A DNA stretch of 64,000 nucleotides from Nocardioides perillae (GCF_013409425.1 NZ_JACCAC010000001.1:496001-560000); one strand, 5' to 3'; numbered from the stretch's first letter, positions 21,746 through 30,333 are shown. The notes: a model not told the origin generated them from the sequence alone. Made by a program: numbers and translations.

Positions 21746-22801
21746 GTGAGTCCTCGTCGTCCTCTGCGCGGTCGTCGTGCGCCCGCCCTCGTCGCGGGCA
21801 CGGCCCTGGCGCTCGTCGCGCTGTCCGGGTGCAGCGACGACCCCGCGCCGCCGGCCCCGGCCACCGCCGAGCCGGCAGCCGTCGACCCCTTCGCCGACGT
21901 GGCGCCCGAGGAGCTCTCCGTCGTCGCGCGGGCCGCCGCCTGGGCGCCGGTGGAGGCGACCGAGGTGCGCGTCACCGACTGGGACCGCGTGCGCGACCGG
22001 CTCGGCCTGCCCTCGCTCACCGGTGCCTCCGAGACCGGCGACCGCGCTCGCTTCTGGCGCGAGGCCCGTGACGGTGCCGTGGTGCTGACGCCCTCGACGC
22101 TGCACGCCCTCGACGACCGGCTGCTGCGCGACTTCGGCTTCACCGCCGACGACGTCGACTGGCAGGCCGACGTGCGCGGACCCGGCGGTGAGGGGAGCGT
22201 GCTCGCGCTGCGGCCCGACCTCCCGCTCGACGGCGTACGCCGTGCGGTCGCCGCCGGCGTCGGGACGCTCGAGGGCGCCCGGCTCGTGCCGGACGCGCAG
22301 GTCGTGCTGACCGGGGCGCTCGCGGACGCCGCCGCCGGCCCCGGCGAGGACAGCTGGCGCACCGACCCCGCACTCGCCGAGCTCCTCGTCGGCACCGCGC
22401 GGGAGAGCGCGCCCGAGTCGGTGCTGCTGCGCCGCGGCTGCCTGCCGCTCGACGACGTGCTCGGCGGAGACGTCGCCGGTGGAGGCGGGGGCGACGAGGC
22501 AGCGCGGGTGCGGGCCGCCCACGACCTCGGCGACCTCGAGGACGTCGCGGCCTCCTCGGTGGCCTTCGGCGACCTGGTCGCCACGGTGCGCCTCGGGCTC
22601 GAACGCGCCGACCTCTTCGAGCGGGCCGAGCTGGTCGGGGACTGGCCGCCGGTGGGTCGGCCGACCTTCGCCGCCGCCTTCGGGCCCGACCCGGTGGTCG
22701 ACCCGTCGACCGGCCGCCTCGGCCTGATGGTCGACGACCCGGCCGCCGCCGCCGCGGTCACCCGCGCTGGCGTGCTGCCCTGGGCGGTCTGCCCCGACTG
22801 A
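21746..22801 (+). CDS. Predicted lipoprotein of unknown function
   Basis: 351-aa exported protein. The signal peptide has an Arg-rich n-region, a hydrophobic core (ALVAGTALALVAL) and lipobox LSGC, so it is probably attached to the outer face of the membrane. The mature part is acidic and Ala-rich and carries two cysteines in RRGCLPLDDVL and the C-terminal AVCPD. No catalytic motif is recognised. A TAGGCT at 21732-21737, 8 nt ahead of the GTG with no Shine-Dalgarno sequence, suggests a leaderless mRNA. It is convergent with the desaturase-like gene. Confidence 0.7.
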   Translation: MSPRRPLRGRRAPALVAGTALALVALSGCSDDPAPPAPATAEPAAVDPFADVAPEELSVVARAAAWAPVEATEVRVTDWDRVRDRLGLPSLTGASETGDRARFWREARDGAVVLTPSTLHALDDRLLRDFGFTADDVDWQADVRGPGGEGSVLALRPDLPLDGVRRAVAAGVGTLEGARLVPDAQVVLTGALADAAAGPGEDSWRTDPALAELLVGTARESAPESVLLRRGCLPLDDVLGGDVAGGGGGDEAARVRAAHDLGDLEDVAASSVAFGDLVATVRLGLERADLFERAELVGDWPPVGRPTFAAAFGPDPVVDPSTGRLGLMVDDPAAAAAVTRAGVLPWAVCPD

Positions 22802-22832
22802 GCCCGGGGAGGCACGGGGCCTGCGCGAACCC

Positions 22833-23561
22833 TCAGCCGGTCTCGGTGGCCGCGTGCAGTGACCGGACGGTGGGCGAGGTGGGGACGCTCGCCTGGTCGG
22901 GGTAGGTGCCGAGCAGCCGGTCGGCGGTGCCGGCGGTGGTGACCGTGAACCAGTAGTGCTCGTTCTTGTAGTGGTGCAGGCGGTGGTTGCGCCACACCGC
23001 GCGGAACCACCGTGACCGCGGGCGGTAGTCACTGTGCACCAGGTAGTGCGTCCACTCGTAGCCGAGCTTGAGGGCGTAGACGGACACCAGGGCGGTGAGC
23101 GCCCACGTCGTGGCGGGCACCGCGAGCAGCAGCAGGACGGCGTACGCCGGGAGCAGCACGACGAGCGCACCCGTCGGGATGAAGACCAGGGGGAGGTCGC
23201 GCGGGTCTGCGTGGTGGGCGCGGTGCTTGCGGGCGAGCAGCGGGTCGACCGTGACGGGACCGAGGCGCCGCGGGCGCCAGTGGAGGACGACGACGTGGAC
23301 CACCCACTCGATGAGCGGGAACGCCGCGACGAGGCCCAGCGGCACGCTGAGCTCCCACCAGCTGCCACCGCCCACCGCCACGCGGGCCGCGACCGCGGCG
23401 GCGAGGCAGGCGCTGATCAGCCACGGCGACGGGGCACCCAGGAAGCGGCGGGCGGCGGCGGCGAGCGAGAGCGGCGTACGCCGGGGGTTCGCGGCACGCG
23501 CCTCGTCGTCGGCGAGGCGGGCGCGGGCGGCCACCTCGACCGCGGGGTCGGGTCGGGTCAC
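22833..23561 (-). CDS. Fatty acid hydroxylase/sterol desaturase superfamily membrane protein
   Basis: 242-aa di-iron membrane enzyme with the His-box pattern of the superfamily: EWVVHVVVLH, RKHRAHHADP, YEWTHYLVHSDYRP and NHRLHHYKNEHYWFTV. Hydrophobic segments surround these boxes (about residues 45-75, 120-155). The superfamily hydroxylates or desaturates lipids; the substrate is unknown. The GTG start overlaps the upstream GntR regulator stop by 4 bp, so the pair is an operon and the regulator probably controls this enzyme. Confidence 0.85.
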   Translation of the reverse strand: MTRPDPAVEVAARARLADDEARAANPRRTPLSLAAAARRFLGAPSPWLISACLAAAVAARVAVGGGSWWELSVPLGLVAAFPLIEWVVHVVVLHWRPRRLGPVTVDPLLARKHRAHHADPRDLPLVFIPTGALVVLLPAYAVLLLLAVPATTWALTALVSVYALKLGYEWTHYLVHSDYRPRSRWFRAVWRNHRLHHYKNEHYWFTVTTAGTADRLLGTYPDQASVPTSPTVRSLHAATETG

Positions 23562-24283
23562 GGGGTCTCCTCGGTCAGGGCGTCGAGCGCGGTCAGGAGG
23601 GCGGTGGTGGCGGGGCGCAGCACCCGCTCGGCGGCGGCGCGGGCGGTGTCGGGGTCGCCGCCCCCGACGGCGACGGCGAGCACGCGGTAGGCCTCGACCT
23701 GGGAGACCTCCTCGGCGAGGAGGGGGGCGAGGGCCCCGATCGCCGGCTCGTAGGCGGCACGCAGGCTGTTGAACATCAGCCGGAAGGTGAGCGAGTCGGC
23801 GCCGTCGACGACGGTGTCCCAGAAGGCGAGTGCGGCGTGCTGGGCCGCGACGTCGTCGCCGGCACGGGCGAGCTCGTCGACCTGGGCCTCCAGGGCTGGC
23901 TGCAGGGTGCGGCCGGCGCGCTGCGCCGCCAGTGCTGCGACGCCGGGGCCGACCACGAGCCGCGCCTCCACGATGCTGCGCCCGACGGCGGCGTCGACCC
24001 GGCCCCCGCGCACGAGCAGGCGCGGCAGCAGGTCGAGCCCGGCGTGCCGTCGGAAGTCGCGCACGGTCGTGGCGCCCCCCTGGCGCACCTCCACCAGGCG
24101 GGTCTGCGCCATCCGCTGCAGGGCCTCCCTCACGGCGGGGCGGCTGACGCCGAGCACCTCGGCCAGCCGCCGCTCGCTCGGCAGCGCCTCTCCCGCGCTC
24201 AGCCCGCCCTCCACGACCTCGGTGAGCACCTGGTCGAAGACCTCGTCGGGCACGGAGCGGCGGGTCACGGGTTGCAGGGGCAT
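23558..24283 (-). CDS. FadR-subfamily GntR transcriptional regulator
   Basis: 241-aa regulator: a winged HTH in residues 10-75 (LPSERRLAEVLGVSRPAVREALQRMA, then the wing EVRQGGATTV) and an all-helical FCD-type ligand domain (ARLVVGPGVAALAAQ, HAALAFWDTVV). A FadR-like palindrome lies 37 bp upstream of the ATG, which suggests autoregulation. It is in one operon with the desaturase-like enzyme and divergent from SURF1. The ligand is probably a fatty acid or acyl-CoA (inference from the partner gene and operator type). Confidence 0.87.
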   Translation of the reverse strand: MPLQPVTRRSVPDEVFDQVLTEVVEGGLSAGEALPSERRLAEVLGVSRPAVREALQRMAQTRLVEVRQGGATTVRDFRRHAGLDLLPRLLVRGGRVDAAVGRSIVEARLVVGPGVAALAAQRAGRTLQPALEAQVDELARAGDDVAAQHAALAFWDTVVDGADSLTFRLMFNSLRAAYEPAIGALAPLLAEEVSQVEAYRVLAVAVGGGDPDTARAAAERVLRPATTALLTALDALTEETP

Positions 24284-24319
24284 GTTGTGACGCGAGGCCC
24301 CCGGCGGCCGGAGGTCAAG

Positions 24320-24330
24320 TGGTCAGACCA
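24320..24330. promoter_or_regulatory. FadR-type operator
   Basis: TGGTCAGACCA is a perfect palindrome around a central A. It fits the FadR-type operator core (TGGTCxGACCA) and lies upstream of the FadR-like gene in the divergent spacer. Confidence 0.65.
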
Positions 24331-24359
24331 GCCTGGTGGCAGTTGTGGCCCAGGTCCTG

Positions 24360-24391
24360 CACTTGTGCCCCGAGTTCTCGGGCCACAAGTG
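24360..24391. promoter_or_regulatory. Long inverted repeat in the FadR-SURF1 spacer
   Basis: CACTTGTGCCCCGAG (24360-24374), a TT centre, and CTCGGGCCACAAGTG (24377-24391): 15-bp arms with one mismatch. A further short inverted repeat (CGGAGTC/GACTCCG) lies at 24393-24420. It may be an operator or RNA hairpin acting on the SURF1 promoter side. Confidence 0.5.
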
Positions 24392-24454
24392 TCGGAGTCC
24401 CCGGCTGACCGGTGACTCCGACAGCGGGCGGAGGGAGCGACGTACGCTGGAGGG

Positions 24455-25345
24455 GTGCACCCCCTGCTCGCGCCCCGCCGGTGGGGCGGGCACGTGGTGG
24501 CGTTGGTGCTGGTCACGATCGCGCTGGCCCTGGGCGCGTGGCAGCTCGACCAGTGGCGCGAGGCGCGGGCCGCCGCGGCGCAGGACCTGAGCCAGGCCGA
24601 GCCGGTGCCGCTCGACCAGGCGCTCGGGCCCGACGAGGCCTTCCAGCAGGACGCGGTGGGCCAGCCGGTCACGCTCAGCGGCACCTGGCTGCCGGAGTCG
24701 ACGGTCCTGGTCAGCGACCGGGAGGTCGACGGCGTCGAGGGCTGGTGGGTCGCCACGCCCGTCGCCGTCGGCGGAGGCGACGGGTCAGCGCTCTACGTCG
24801 TGCGCGGCTGGACCGCCGACCGTGACGACGTGCCCCCGGCGCCGCAGGGCGAGACCTCGCTCGTCGCCACGCTGCAGCCCCCCGAGGGCAGCGGCGCGGT
24901 CGACCCGAGCCCCGGCGACGACGAGCTGCCCCAGCTGCGCACCGCCGACCTGGTGCAGCAGGTCGACCAGGACCTCTACGGCGGCTACGCCGTCCTCGTC
25001 GACGCGGCCGCCTCGCCGGGCGGCCCGGCCGCCGCCGCGGGGCTTGAGCCCGCCGCGCTCGAGCAGCTGCCGGCCGCCGGCGCGTCGACCGCGCTCCGCA
25101 ACGTGCTCTACGCCCTCGAGTGGGTGCTCTTCGGGATGTTCGCCGCCTTCGTGTGGTGGCGGTGGACCCGCGACGTGGTCCAGGCCGACCGCGCGGCCGA
25201 CGGCGGTGGCGATGACCGTGGTGGCGACGACGGTGACGGGGGTGACGGTGGTGGGGGTGACGGTGGTGAGGGTGACGGCGACGGAGGAGAGCCCGGGGAC
25301 GGGCCGCGGCCGGCTTCGCGCCGCCCGGTAGCGTCGAGCCCGTGA
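24455..25345 (+). CDS. SURF1 family cytochrome oxidase assembly protein
   Basis: 296-aa membrane protein related to SURF1/Shy1, which helps insert haem a into cytochrome aa3 oxidase. Features: an N-terminal helix (HVVALVLVTIALALGAWQLDQW) with the family WQLxR/QW pattern, an extracytoplasmic domain with GTWLPESTVLV and VVRGWTADRD, and a C-terminal helix (ALEWVLFGMFAAFVWWRW). The last 50 residues are a Gly/Asp low-complexity tail encoded by GGTGACGG-like repeats. The GTG start has TACGCTGGAGGG ahead of it. The stop overlaps the DUF3817 start by 4 bp. Confidence 0.88.
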   Translation: MHPLLAPRRWGGHVVALVLVTIALALGAWQLDQWREARAAAAQDLSQAEPVPLDQALGPDEAFQQDAVGQPVTLSGTWLPESTVLVSDREVDGVEGWWVATPVAVGGGDGSALYVVRGWTADRDDVPPAPQGETSLVATLQPPEGSGAVDPSPGDDELPQLRTADLVQQVDQDLYGGYAVLVDAAASPGGPAAAAGLEPAALEQLPAAGASTALRNVLYALEWVLFGMFAAFVWWRWTRDVVQADRAADGGGDDRGGDDGDGGDGGGGDGGEGDGDGGEPGDGPRPASRRPVASSP

Positions 25346-25737
25346 AGGCGCTGCTCCGCTACCGCGTGATGGCCACCGTCGTCGGTGTGCTGCTGGTCGT
25401 GCTGATCCTGGTCGGCGTGCCGCTGGCCAACTTCGACGGCACCGGCATGTGGTACGTCATCCCCTCCACCCCCGACCTCTTCGCCGTCGGGAGCACGCCC
25501 CACGAGGTCGGCGAGGCCATCACCGAGTACCTCGGCGTCGCGCACGGCTGGCTCTACATGATCTTCCTGGTCACCGCCTTCCTCCTGGCCCGCCAGGAGC
25601 AGTGGGACCTGCCCTTCACCCTCGTCACCCTCGTCAGCGGCACCGTGCCGGTGCTGTCCTTCTGGGCCGAGCACCGCGCCACCCGCCGCGTCCGCGCCGA
25701 GCACGCCGCGCTCGCCGAGCTCGACGCCCGGGCCTGA
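25342..25737 (+). CDS. DUF3817 membrane protein
   Basis: 131-aa protein with three membrane helices (about residues 8-28, 65-85, 92-110) and the family pattern VGEAITEYLGVAHGWLYMIFLVTAFLLAR. It is translationally coupled to SURF1. Family function unknown; the pairing suggests a respiratory or membrane role. Confidence 0.82.
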   Translation: MKALLRYRVMATVVGVLLVVLILVGVPLANFDGTGMWYVIPSTPDLFAVGSTPHEVGEAITEYLGVAHGWLYMIFLVTAFLLARQEQWDLPFTLVTLVSGTVPVLSFWAEHRATRRVRAEHAALAELDARA

Positions 25738-25775
25738 GCGCCTGTGTGCGCCCGTGAGCACGCCGTGAGCGCCCC

Positions 25776-26618
25776 GTGACCACGGCCTTCGTGCTCGGCG
25801 GCGGCGGCGTGCTGGGCGCGGTCGAGGTCGGCATGCTCCGGGCGCTCTTCGACCGCGGCGTGCGCCCCGACCTGGTGCTCGGCACCAGCGTGGGCGCGCT
25901 CAACGGCGCGCTGGTCGCGCGCGACCCCACGCCGGCGGTGGTCGAGCGGCTGGTCGAGCTGTGGGAGCAGGCGGCGGGGTCCAAGGACGTCTACGGCGAC
26001 CGGCCCCTGCGAACCGTCCGCCGCGCGCTCGCGACCGGCACCCACGTCTACAGCCCGAAGCCGCTGCGGCAGCGGCTCGCGGAGGAGCTGGGCGACCTGC
26101 GCTTCGAGGACCTGCCGGTGCGGCTGCAGGTCTGCGCGGCGAGCATCGAGCGGGCGGCCGAGCACTGGTTCGACTCCGGCCCGCTGGTCGACGCGGTCGT
26201 CGCGAGCGCCGCGGTGCCCGGGCTGCTGCCCCCGGCCCGGGTGGGCGACGAGCACTACCTCGACGGCGGCATCGTCAACTCGATCCCCGTCGGCCGGGCC
26301 GTCGAGCTCGGCGCGACCCGCGTCTTCGTGCTCCAGGTGGGCCGGGTCGACCGCCCCCTGACCGTGCCGCGCCGGCCGTGGGAGGTCGCGCGGGTGTCCT
26401 TCGAGATCGCCCGGCGCCACCGCTTCGTCCGCGAGGTCGCCGCCCTGCCCGACGACGTCGAGGCGCACGTGCTGCCCGCCGCCGGCACCGGCCCGCGCGA
26501 CGACTCGGTGCTCGCCTACCGCGACTTCGCCTCCGTGCGCAGCAGGATGGAGCTCACCTGGGAGGCCTCGCTCGCGCACCTCGACGAGGCCGGGGTCGAC
26601 GACCGACCGGTCGACTGA
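25776..26618 (+). CDS. Patatin-like phospholipase
   Basis: 280-aa lipid acyl hydrolase. The oxyanion motif GGGGVLGA is at residues 8-15, the nucleophile elbow GTSVG near residue 37 (Ser), and the catalytic DGG in DEHYLDGGIVNSIP near 165. The Ser-Asp dyad is complete. A cytoplasmic RssA/NTE-like enzyme is likely, as there is no signal peptide. The GTG start follows DUF3817 by 38 bp, and the LPLAT gene follows after 35 bp. Confidence 0.87.
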   Translation: MTTAFVLGGGGVLGAVEVGMLRALFDRGVRPDLVLGTSVGALNGALVARDPTPAVVERLVELWEQAAGSKDVYGDRPLRTVRRALATGTHVYSPKPLRQRLAEELGDLRFEDLPVRLQVCAASIERAAEHWFDSGPLVDAVVASAAVPGLLPPARVGDEHYLDGGIVNSIPVGRAVELGATRVFVLQVGRVDRPLTVPRRPWEVARVSFEIARRHRFVREVAALPDDVEAHVLPAAGTGPRDDSVLAYRDFASVRSRMELTWEASLAHLDEAGVDDRPVD

Positions 26619-26653
26619 GCCACCGCGCACCGCCCGCCCGCGAGGAGACCACC

Positions 26654-27673
26654 GTGCACGTCGTACGCCGTGGCGTCGTGGCCCCGCTCGTCGTCGTGCT
26701 GGCGGTGGTGCTGTGGGTGACGCTGCCGCTGTGGCTGCTGGTCGCGGCGGCGCTGTCACCACTGCTGCCGGGCCGGTGGCGGGCGCTGCGCCTGTTGTGG
26801 CTGCTCGTGCTCTACCTCAGCGTCGAGGCCCTGCTGCTGCCGACGCTGCTCGGGACCTGGGTCGCGAGCGGCTTCGGGCGGCGGCTGCGCACGCCCTACT
26901 GGGAGGGCATCCACTACGACCTGGTGCAGGGCGTGATGTGGGTGCTCTTCCGCGAGGCGCGGCGGGTGGCGCACCTCGAGGTCGCGACGCAGGGCCCCAG
27001 CCCCGACGCGCACCCGGGCCGGCCACTGCTCGTGCTGTGCCGCCACGCGGGGCCCGGTGACTCCTTCACCCTCGTGCACGCCCTCATGCACTGGTACGCC
27101 CGGGAGCCGCGGGTCGTCCTCAAGGACACCCTCGCGTGGGACCCGGTGATCGACGTCCTGCTGCGGCGGGTGCCGGCACGCTTCATCTCGCCGGGGTCGG
27201 GCGCGGACCTCGAGGCCGAGATCGGTGCCCTGGCGAGCGGGCTGGACCGCGACGACGCCTTCGTCATCTTCCCGGAGGGCGGCAACTTCACCGCGGCCCG
27301 GCGCGACCGGGCGATCGCGCGGCTGCACGGCCTCGGGCTGCACCGGATGGCCGAGCGCGCTGAGTCGATGGTGCACGTGCTCGCGCCCCGCCCCGGCGGG
27401 GTGCTGGCCGCGCTGGAGGCGGCGCCGGAGGCCGACGTGGTGCTGGTGGCCCACACCGGGCTCGACCACCTGCTGACGGTGGCAGACATCTGGCGCGAGC
27501 TGCCGATGGACAAGCGCATCACGATGCGGTGGTGGCGGGTGCCCCGCGACGAGGTCCCGACGGGGCGCGACGCCCAGATCGAGTGGCTCTACGACTGGTG
27601 GGAGCGCATCGACGACTGGGTGGCGCAGCACCGGCCCGAGGAGCTGCCCTCGGGCCGGTCGCAGCGACGGTGA
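26654..27673 (+). CDS. Membrane LPLAT-family acyltransferase
   Basis: 339-aa protein with two N-terminal membrane helices (about residues 7-40 and 48-70) and an acyltransferase domain. The HX4D-like motif is CRHAGPGDSF and the phosphate-binding motif is IFPEGGNFT. The GTG start has GAGGAGA upstream. Together with the patatin it forms a possible phospholipid remodelling pair (one removes, one adds an acyl chain). The substrate is unknown. Confidence 0.83.
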   Translation: MHVVRRGVVAPLVVVLAVVLWVTLPLWLLVAAALSPLLPGRWRALRLLWLLVLYLSVEALLLPTLLGTWVASGFGRRLRTPYWEGIHYDLVQGVMWVLFREARRVAHLEVATQGPSPDAHPGRPLLVLCRHAGPGDSFTLVHALMHWYAREPRVVLKDTLAWDPVIDVLLRRVPARFISPGSGADLEAEIGALASGLDRDDAFVIFPEGGNFTAARRDRAIARLHGLGLHRMAERAESMVHVLAPRPGGVLAALEAAPEADVVLVAHTGLDHLLTVADIWRELPMDKRITMRWWRVPRDEVPTGRDAQIEWLYDWWERIDDWVAQHRPEELPSGRSQRR

Positions 27674-27695
27674 CCGCCCGCGGGCGGCCGGTGGG

Positions 27696-28460
27696 TCAGG
27701 ACTTGTCGGGGTCGTCGATCTCGACGGTCTCGAGGGGCTCGTCGGGGGTGGTGGTGACGTGGGGCTCCTCGACCTGGTCGGCGACCGCCTCGTCGGGCGT
27801 GCCGCCACCGGGGTCGGTCGTGGTGCCGGCCGCGCCCGCCGCACCCGCCCCGCCCGCACCACCGGCCGCGGCGCTCGGGCCGGTCGCGGCGTGCTTCGGC
27901 GGGGGAGCCGGGGTGTAGGAGCTCTGCCACGGCGACTCCTGCCGGCCGCCACCGAGCTTCTTCGCGGCGACCGCGCCACCACCCGCGAGGAGCGCGAGCA
28001 GCAGCAGCTTCTTCAGCCTGCCGCCGCCCGTCGAGGCGGGAGCAGCCGGCTCGCCCTTCAGCTCGGCGACCTTGGCGTCGGCCAGGCCGCGCAGGGCGGT
28101 GGCCTTGGCGCCCGCCGCGGCGGTGCCGGCGGCGATCACCGGCGCGGCCTTGGTCTGCGCGTCGGCGAGGCCCGACGCGGCGCGCTCGCGGGCCTCGGCG
28201 AGTGCGGGGCCGGCCTTGGCGCGGGCGTCCGCGACCACGGGGGCGGCCTTCGCCCGGGCGTCGGCGAGGCTCTCGACCGCGCGCACCTTGGCGTCGGCGA
28301 CGACCGGAGCGGCCTTGGCGCGGGCGTCGGCCAGCACCGGGGCGGCCAGCTCGCGCGCCGAGTCGACGGCCTGCTCGAGGTGGGGACGCACGGCGTCGGC
28401 GAGGTCGCCGGCCTGCTCCACCGCCTGGTCGAGGAAGGACTTCTTCTTGCGCAGACGCAT
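27696..28460 (-). CDS. Apolipoprotein/LEA-like repeat protein with one membrane helix
   Basis: 254-aa protein of unknown function. After a basic start (RLRKKKSFLDQA) it has about 110 residues of repeated 11-mers of the form ADARAKAAPVV, which would make long amphipathic helices as in apolipoproteins or LEA proteins. Next come a membrane helix (LKKLLLLALLAGGGAVAAKKL) and a C-terminal acidic, Gly/Ala/Pro-rich tail. An ATG 9 nt upstream (28469) is also possible; the chosen ATG has GAGAGG at a better distance. Convergent with the acyltransferase, divergent from the cyclophilin. Confidence 0.7.
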   Translation of the reverse strand: MRLRKKKSFLDQAVEQAGDLADAVRPHLEQAVDSARELAAPVLADARAKAAPVVADAKVRAVESLADARAKAAPVVADARAKAGPALAEARERAASGLADAQTKAAPVIAAGTAAAGAKATALRGLADAKVAELKGEPAAPASTGGGRLKKLLLLALLAGGGAVAAKKLGGGRQESPWQSSYTPAPPPKHAATGPSAAAGGAGGAGAAGAAGTTTDPGGGTPDEAVADQVEEPHVTTTPDEPLETVEIDDPDKS

Positions 28461-28669
28461 CAGGGGCATCCTCTCGTCGGTTCGGGTCCACCCAACCATG
28501 CCCCTGCGCGGCCCAGACCATGCCTGTGGGTGGGGCGGTTGCCGCTGCGTGGGACACTCCTGGAGTGCGTCCCCCGCCCCGCGGCGGACCGGGCGCCGCG
28601 CTGCGGCGCGACTCCCGCACCACCCACCGAACCCCACGCGGCCGGCGACGGACGCGGCGAAAGGCAGTC

Positions 28670-29185
28670 ATGGCCGACCTCCAGGCGACCCTGAAGACCA
28701 CCCAGGGCGACATCGTCGTCACCCTCTTCCCCGACCACGCGCCGACCACGGTCGACAACTTCGTGGGCCTGGCCGAGGGCACCAAGGACTACCAGGCCGA
28801 CGGCGGCAAGAGCAGCGGCCCGTTCTACGACGGCCTGGTCTTCCACCGCGTCATCGACGGCTTCATGATCCAGGGCGGCTGCCCCACCGGCACCGGCACC
28901 GGCGGCCCCGGCTACACCTTCAAGGACGAGATCCACCCCGAGCTCGCCTTCACCAAGCCCTACCTGCTCGCCATGGCCAACGCCGGCCCGGGCACCAACG
29001 GCTCGCAGTTCTTCATCACCGTCGGCGCCACCCCGTGGCTGACCGGCAAGCACACCATCTTCGGCGAGGTCGCCGACCAGTCCTCGCGCGACGTGGTCGA
29101 CAAAATCGCCACCACGCGCACCGGCGCGATGGACAAGCCGACCGAGCCCCAGGTGATCGAGTCGGTCACCATCACCCGCGGCTGA
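28670..29185 (+). CDS. ppiA: Cyclophilin-type peptidyl-prolyl isomerase
   Basis: 171-aa cytoplasmic cyclophilin. Catalytic FHRVIDGFMIQGG (Arg of the active site), then MANAGPGTNGSQFFIT, and WLTGKHTIFGEV complete the fold. No signal peptide. It precedes the rhomboid gene and crgA, the usual actinobacterial order. Confidence 0.95.
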   Translation: MADLQATLKTTQGDIVVTLFPDHAPTTVDNFVGLAEGTKDYQADGGKSSGPFYDGLVFHRVIDGFMIQGGCPTGTGTGGPGYTFKDEIHPELAFTKPYLLAMANAGPGTNGSQFFITVGATPWLTGKHTIFGEVADQSSRDVVDKIATTRTGAMDKPTEPQVIESVTITRG

Positions 29186-29236
29186 CGCGCCCGGCCACGG
29201 CCGACCCCGCGCCCACCCGCTGACGACGGCCGACCC

Positions 29237-30181
29237 GTGAGCGAGCCCAGCCCGCCGCCCGGACCCGCGACCGGGGTGCCCACGTGCTACCGGCACCCCG
29301 GCCGCGAGACCTGGATCCGCTGCCAGCGGTGCGAGCGGCCGATCTGCCCCGACTGCATGCGCGACGCGGCGGTCGGCTTCCAGTGCCCCGGGTGCGTGGC
29401 GGAGGGCGCGCGGTCGACGCGGCAGGGCCGCACGGCGTACGGCGGTCGTCGCAGCGGTGACCCCACCCGCACGTCGCTGGGGCTCATCGTCGTCAACGCG
29501 GCTGTGTGGCTCCTGGTGCTCGCCACCGGTGGCGCGGGCAGCGCGTGGGTGGCGCGGCTGGCGCAGTCGGGGGTCGGCGTGTGCCGCGACGGCGACTACC
29601 GCGGCTACTACCCGACCGCCGACGAGCGCATCTGCGACGCGATCGGCGGCGCGGTGTGGACGCCCGGCGTCGCCGACGGCGCGCTGTGGCAGCTGCTCAC
29701 CAGCGCCTTCACCCACGTCGAGGTCTGGCACGTCGGCTTCAACATGCTGGCGCTGTGGGTGCTCGGCCCGCAGCTCGAGGCGGTCCTGGGGCGCGGCCGC
29801 TTCCTGGCGCTCTACCTGCTCTCGGCGCTCGCCGGCTCCACCGCGGTGCACTGGCTGACGGCCCCCGACGTCACGACCCTCGGGGCCTCCGGCGCCGTCT
29901 TCGGTCTCATGGGAGCGCTGCTGGTCGTGGCCCTCAAGGTCCGCGGCAACGTCTCGCAGATCCTCACCTGGCTCGGCATCAACGCGGTCATCACCGTGGT
30001 CGGGTCGAGCTTCATCTCGTGGCAGGGCCACCTCGGTGGCTTCCTCGGCGGGGTCGTCGTGATGGCGGTGCTGGCCTACGCGCCGCGCCGCTCGCGCACC
30101 TTCTGGCAGCTGTGCGGCCTCGGCGCGGTCGCCGCGGTGCTGCTGCTGCTCGTGGCCGTGCGCACCGCGCTCCTGCTCTGA
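29237..30181 (+). CDS. Rhomboid intramembrane serine protease with N-terminal zinc-binding domain
   Basis: 314-aa polytopic protease. Residues 15-55 have a B-box-like Cys/His pattern (CYRHPGRETWIRCQRC, then CPDCM and CPGC). The rhomboid core has about six helices, with nucleophile GASGAVFG and catalytic His in WQGHLGGFLGG. The HxxxN-type HVGFNMLALW is also conserved. It cleaves membrane proteins within the bilayer; substrates are unknown. GTG start at 29237. Confidence 0.92.
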   Translation: MSEPSPPPGPATGVPTCYRHPGRETWIRCQRCERPICPDCMRDAAVGFQCPGCVAEGARSTRQGRTAYGGRRSGDPTRTSLGLIVVNAAVWLLVLATGGAGSAWVARLAQSGVGVCRDGDYRGYYPTADERICDAIGGAVWTPGVADGALWQLLTSAFTHVEVWHVGFNMLALWVLGPQLEAVLGRGRFLALYLLSALAGSTAVHWLTAPDVTTLGASGAVFGLMGALLVVALKVRGNVSQILTWLGINAVITVVGSSFISWQGHLGGFLGGVVVMAVLAYAPRRSRTFWQLCGLGAVAAVLLLLVAVRTALLL

Positions 30182-30237
30182 CGCCCCAGGCCTCCGGGTG
30201 ACGGGCCGCCCGCGGCGCCCCGCCGCCGGGTCCCGTC

Positions 30238-30312
30238 GTCCCCAGCTGTGCACTCACCTGTGGAGAACTACACGCGTGTCATTCCTCCCCAGGGTTCTCC
30301 ACAGCTGGGGAC
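30238..30312. promoter_or_regulatory. Interleaved inverted repeats between rhomboid gene and crgA
   Basis: Two perfect inverted-repeat pairs share this 75-bp stretch: GTCCCCAGCTGTG (30238-30250) with CACAGCTGGGGAC (30300-30312), and CTGTGGAGAAC (30258-30268) with GTTCTCCACAG (30294-30304). The second pair resembles DnaA-box cores facing each other. The central part (30269-30293) is unusually AT-rich for this genome. Both neighbouring genes end here, so a promoter is not needed. Confidence 0.6.
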
Positions 30313-30333
30313 AACTCCGGGGCCCCGGACGCA

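Noticed and set aside
24360..24391. Rho-independent terminator in the FadR-SURF1 spacer
   Set aside because: Both flanking genes are transcribed away from it, so there is no upstream transcript to end; an operator or leader structure is more likely.
27674..27687. CCGCCCGCGGGCGG palindrome as terminator
   Set aside because: It has no loop and lies directly after the acyltransferase stop; too weak a case on its own in a GC-rich genome.
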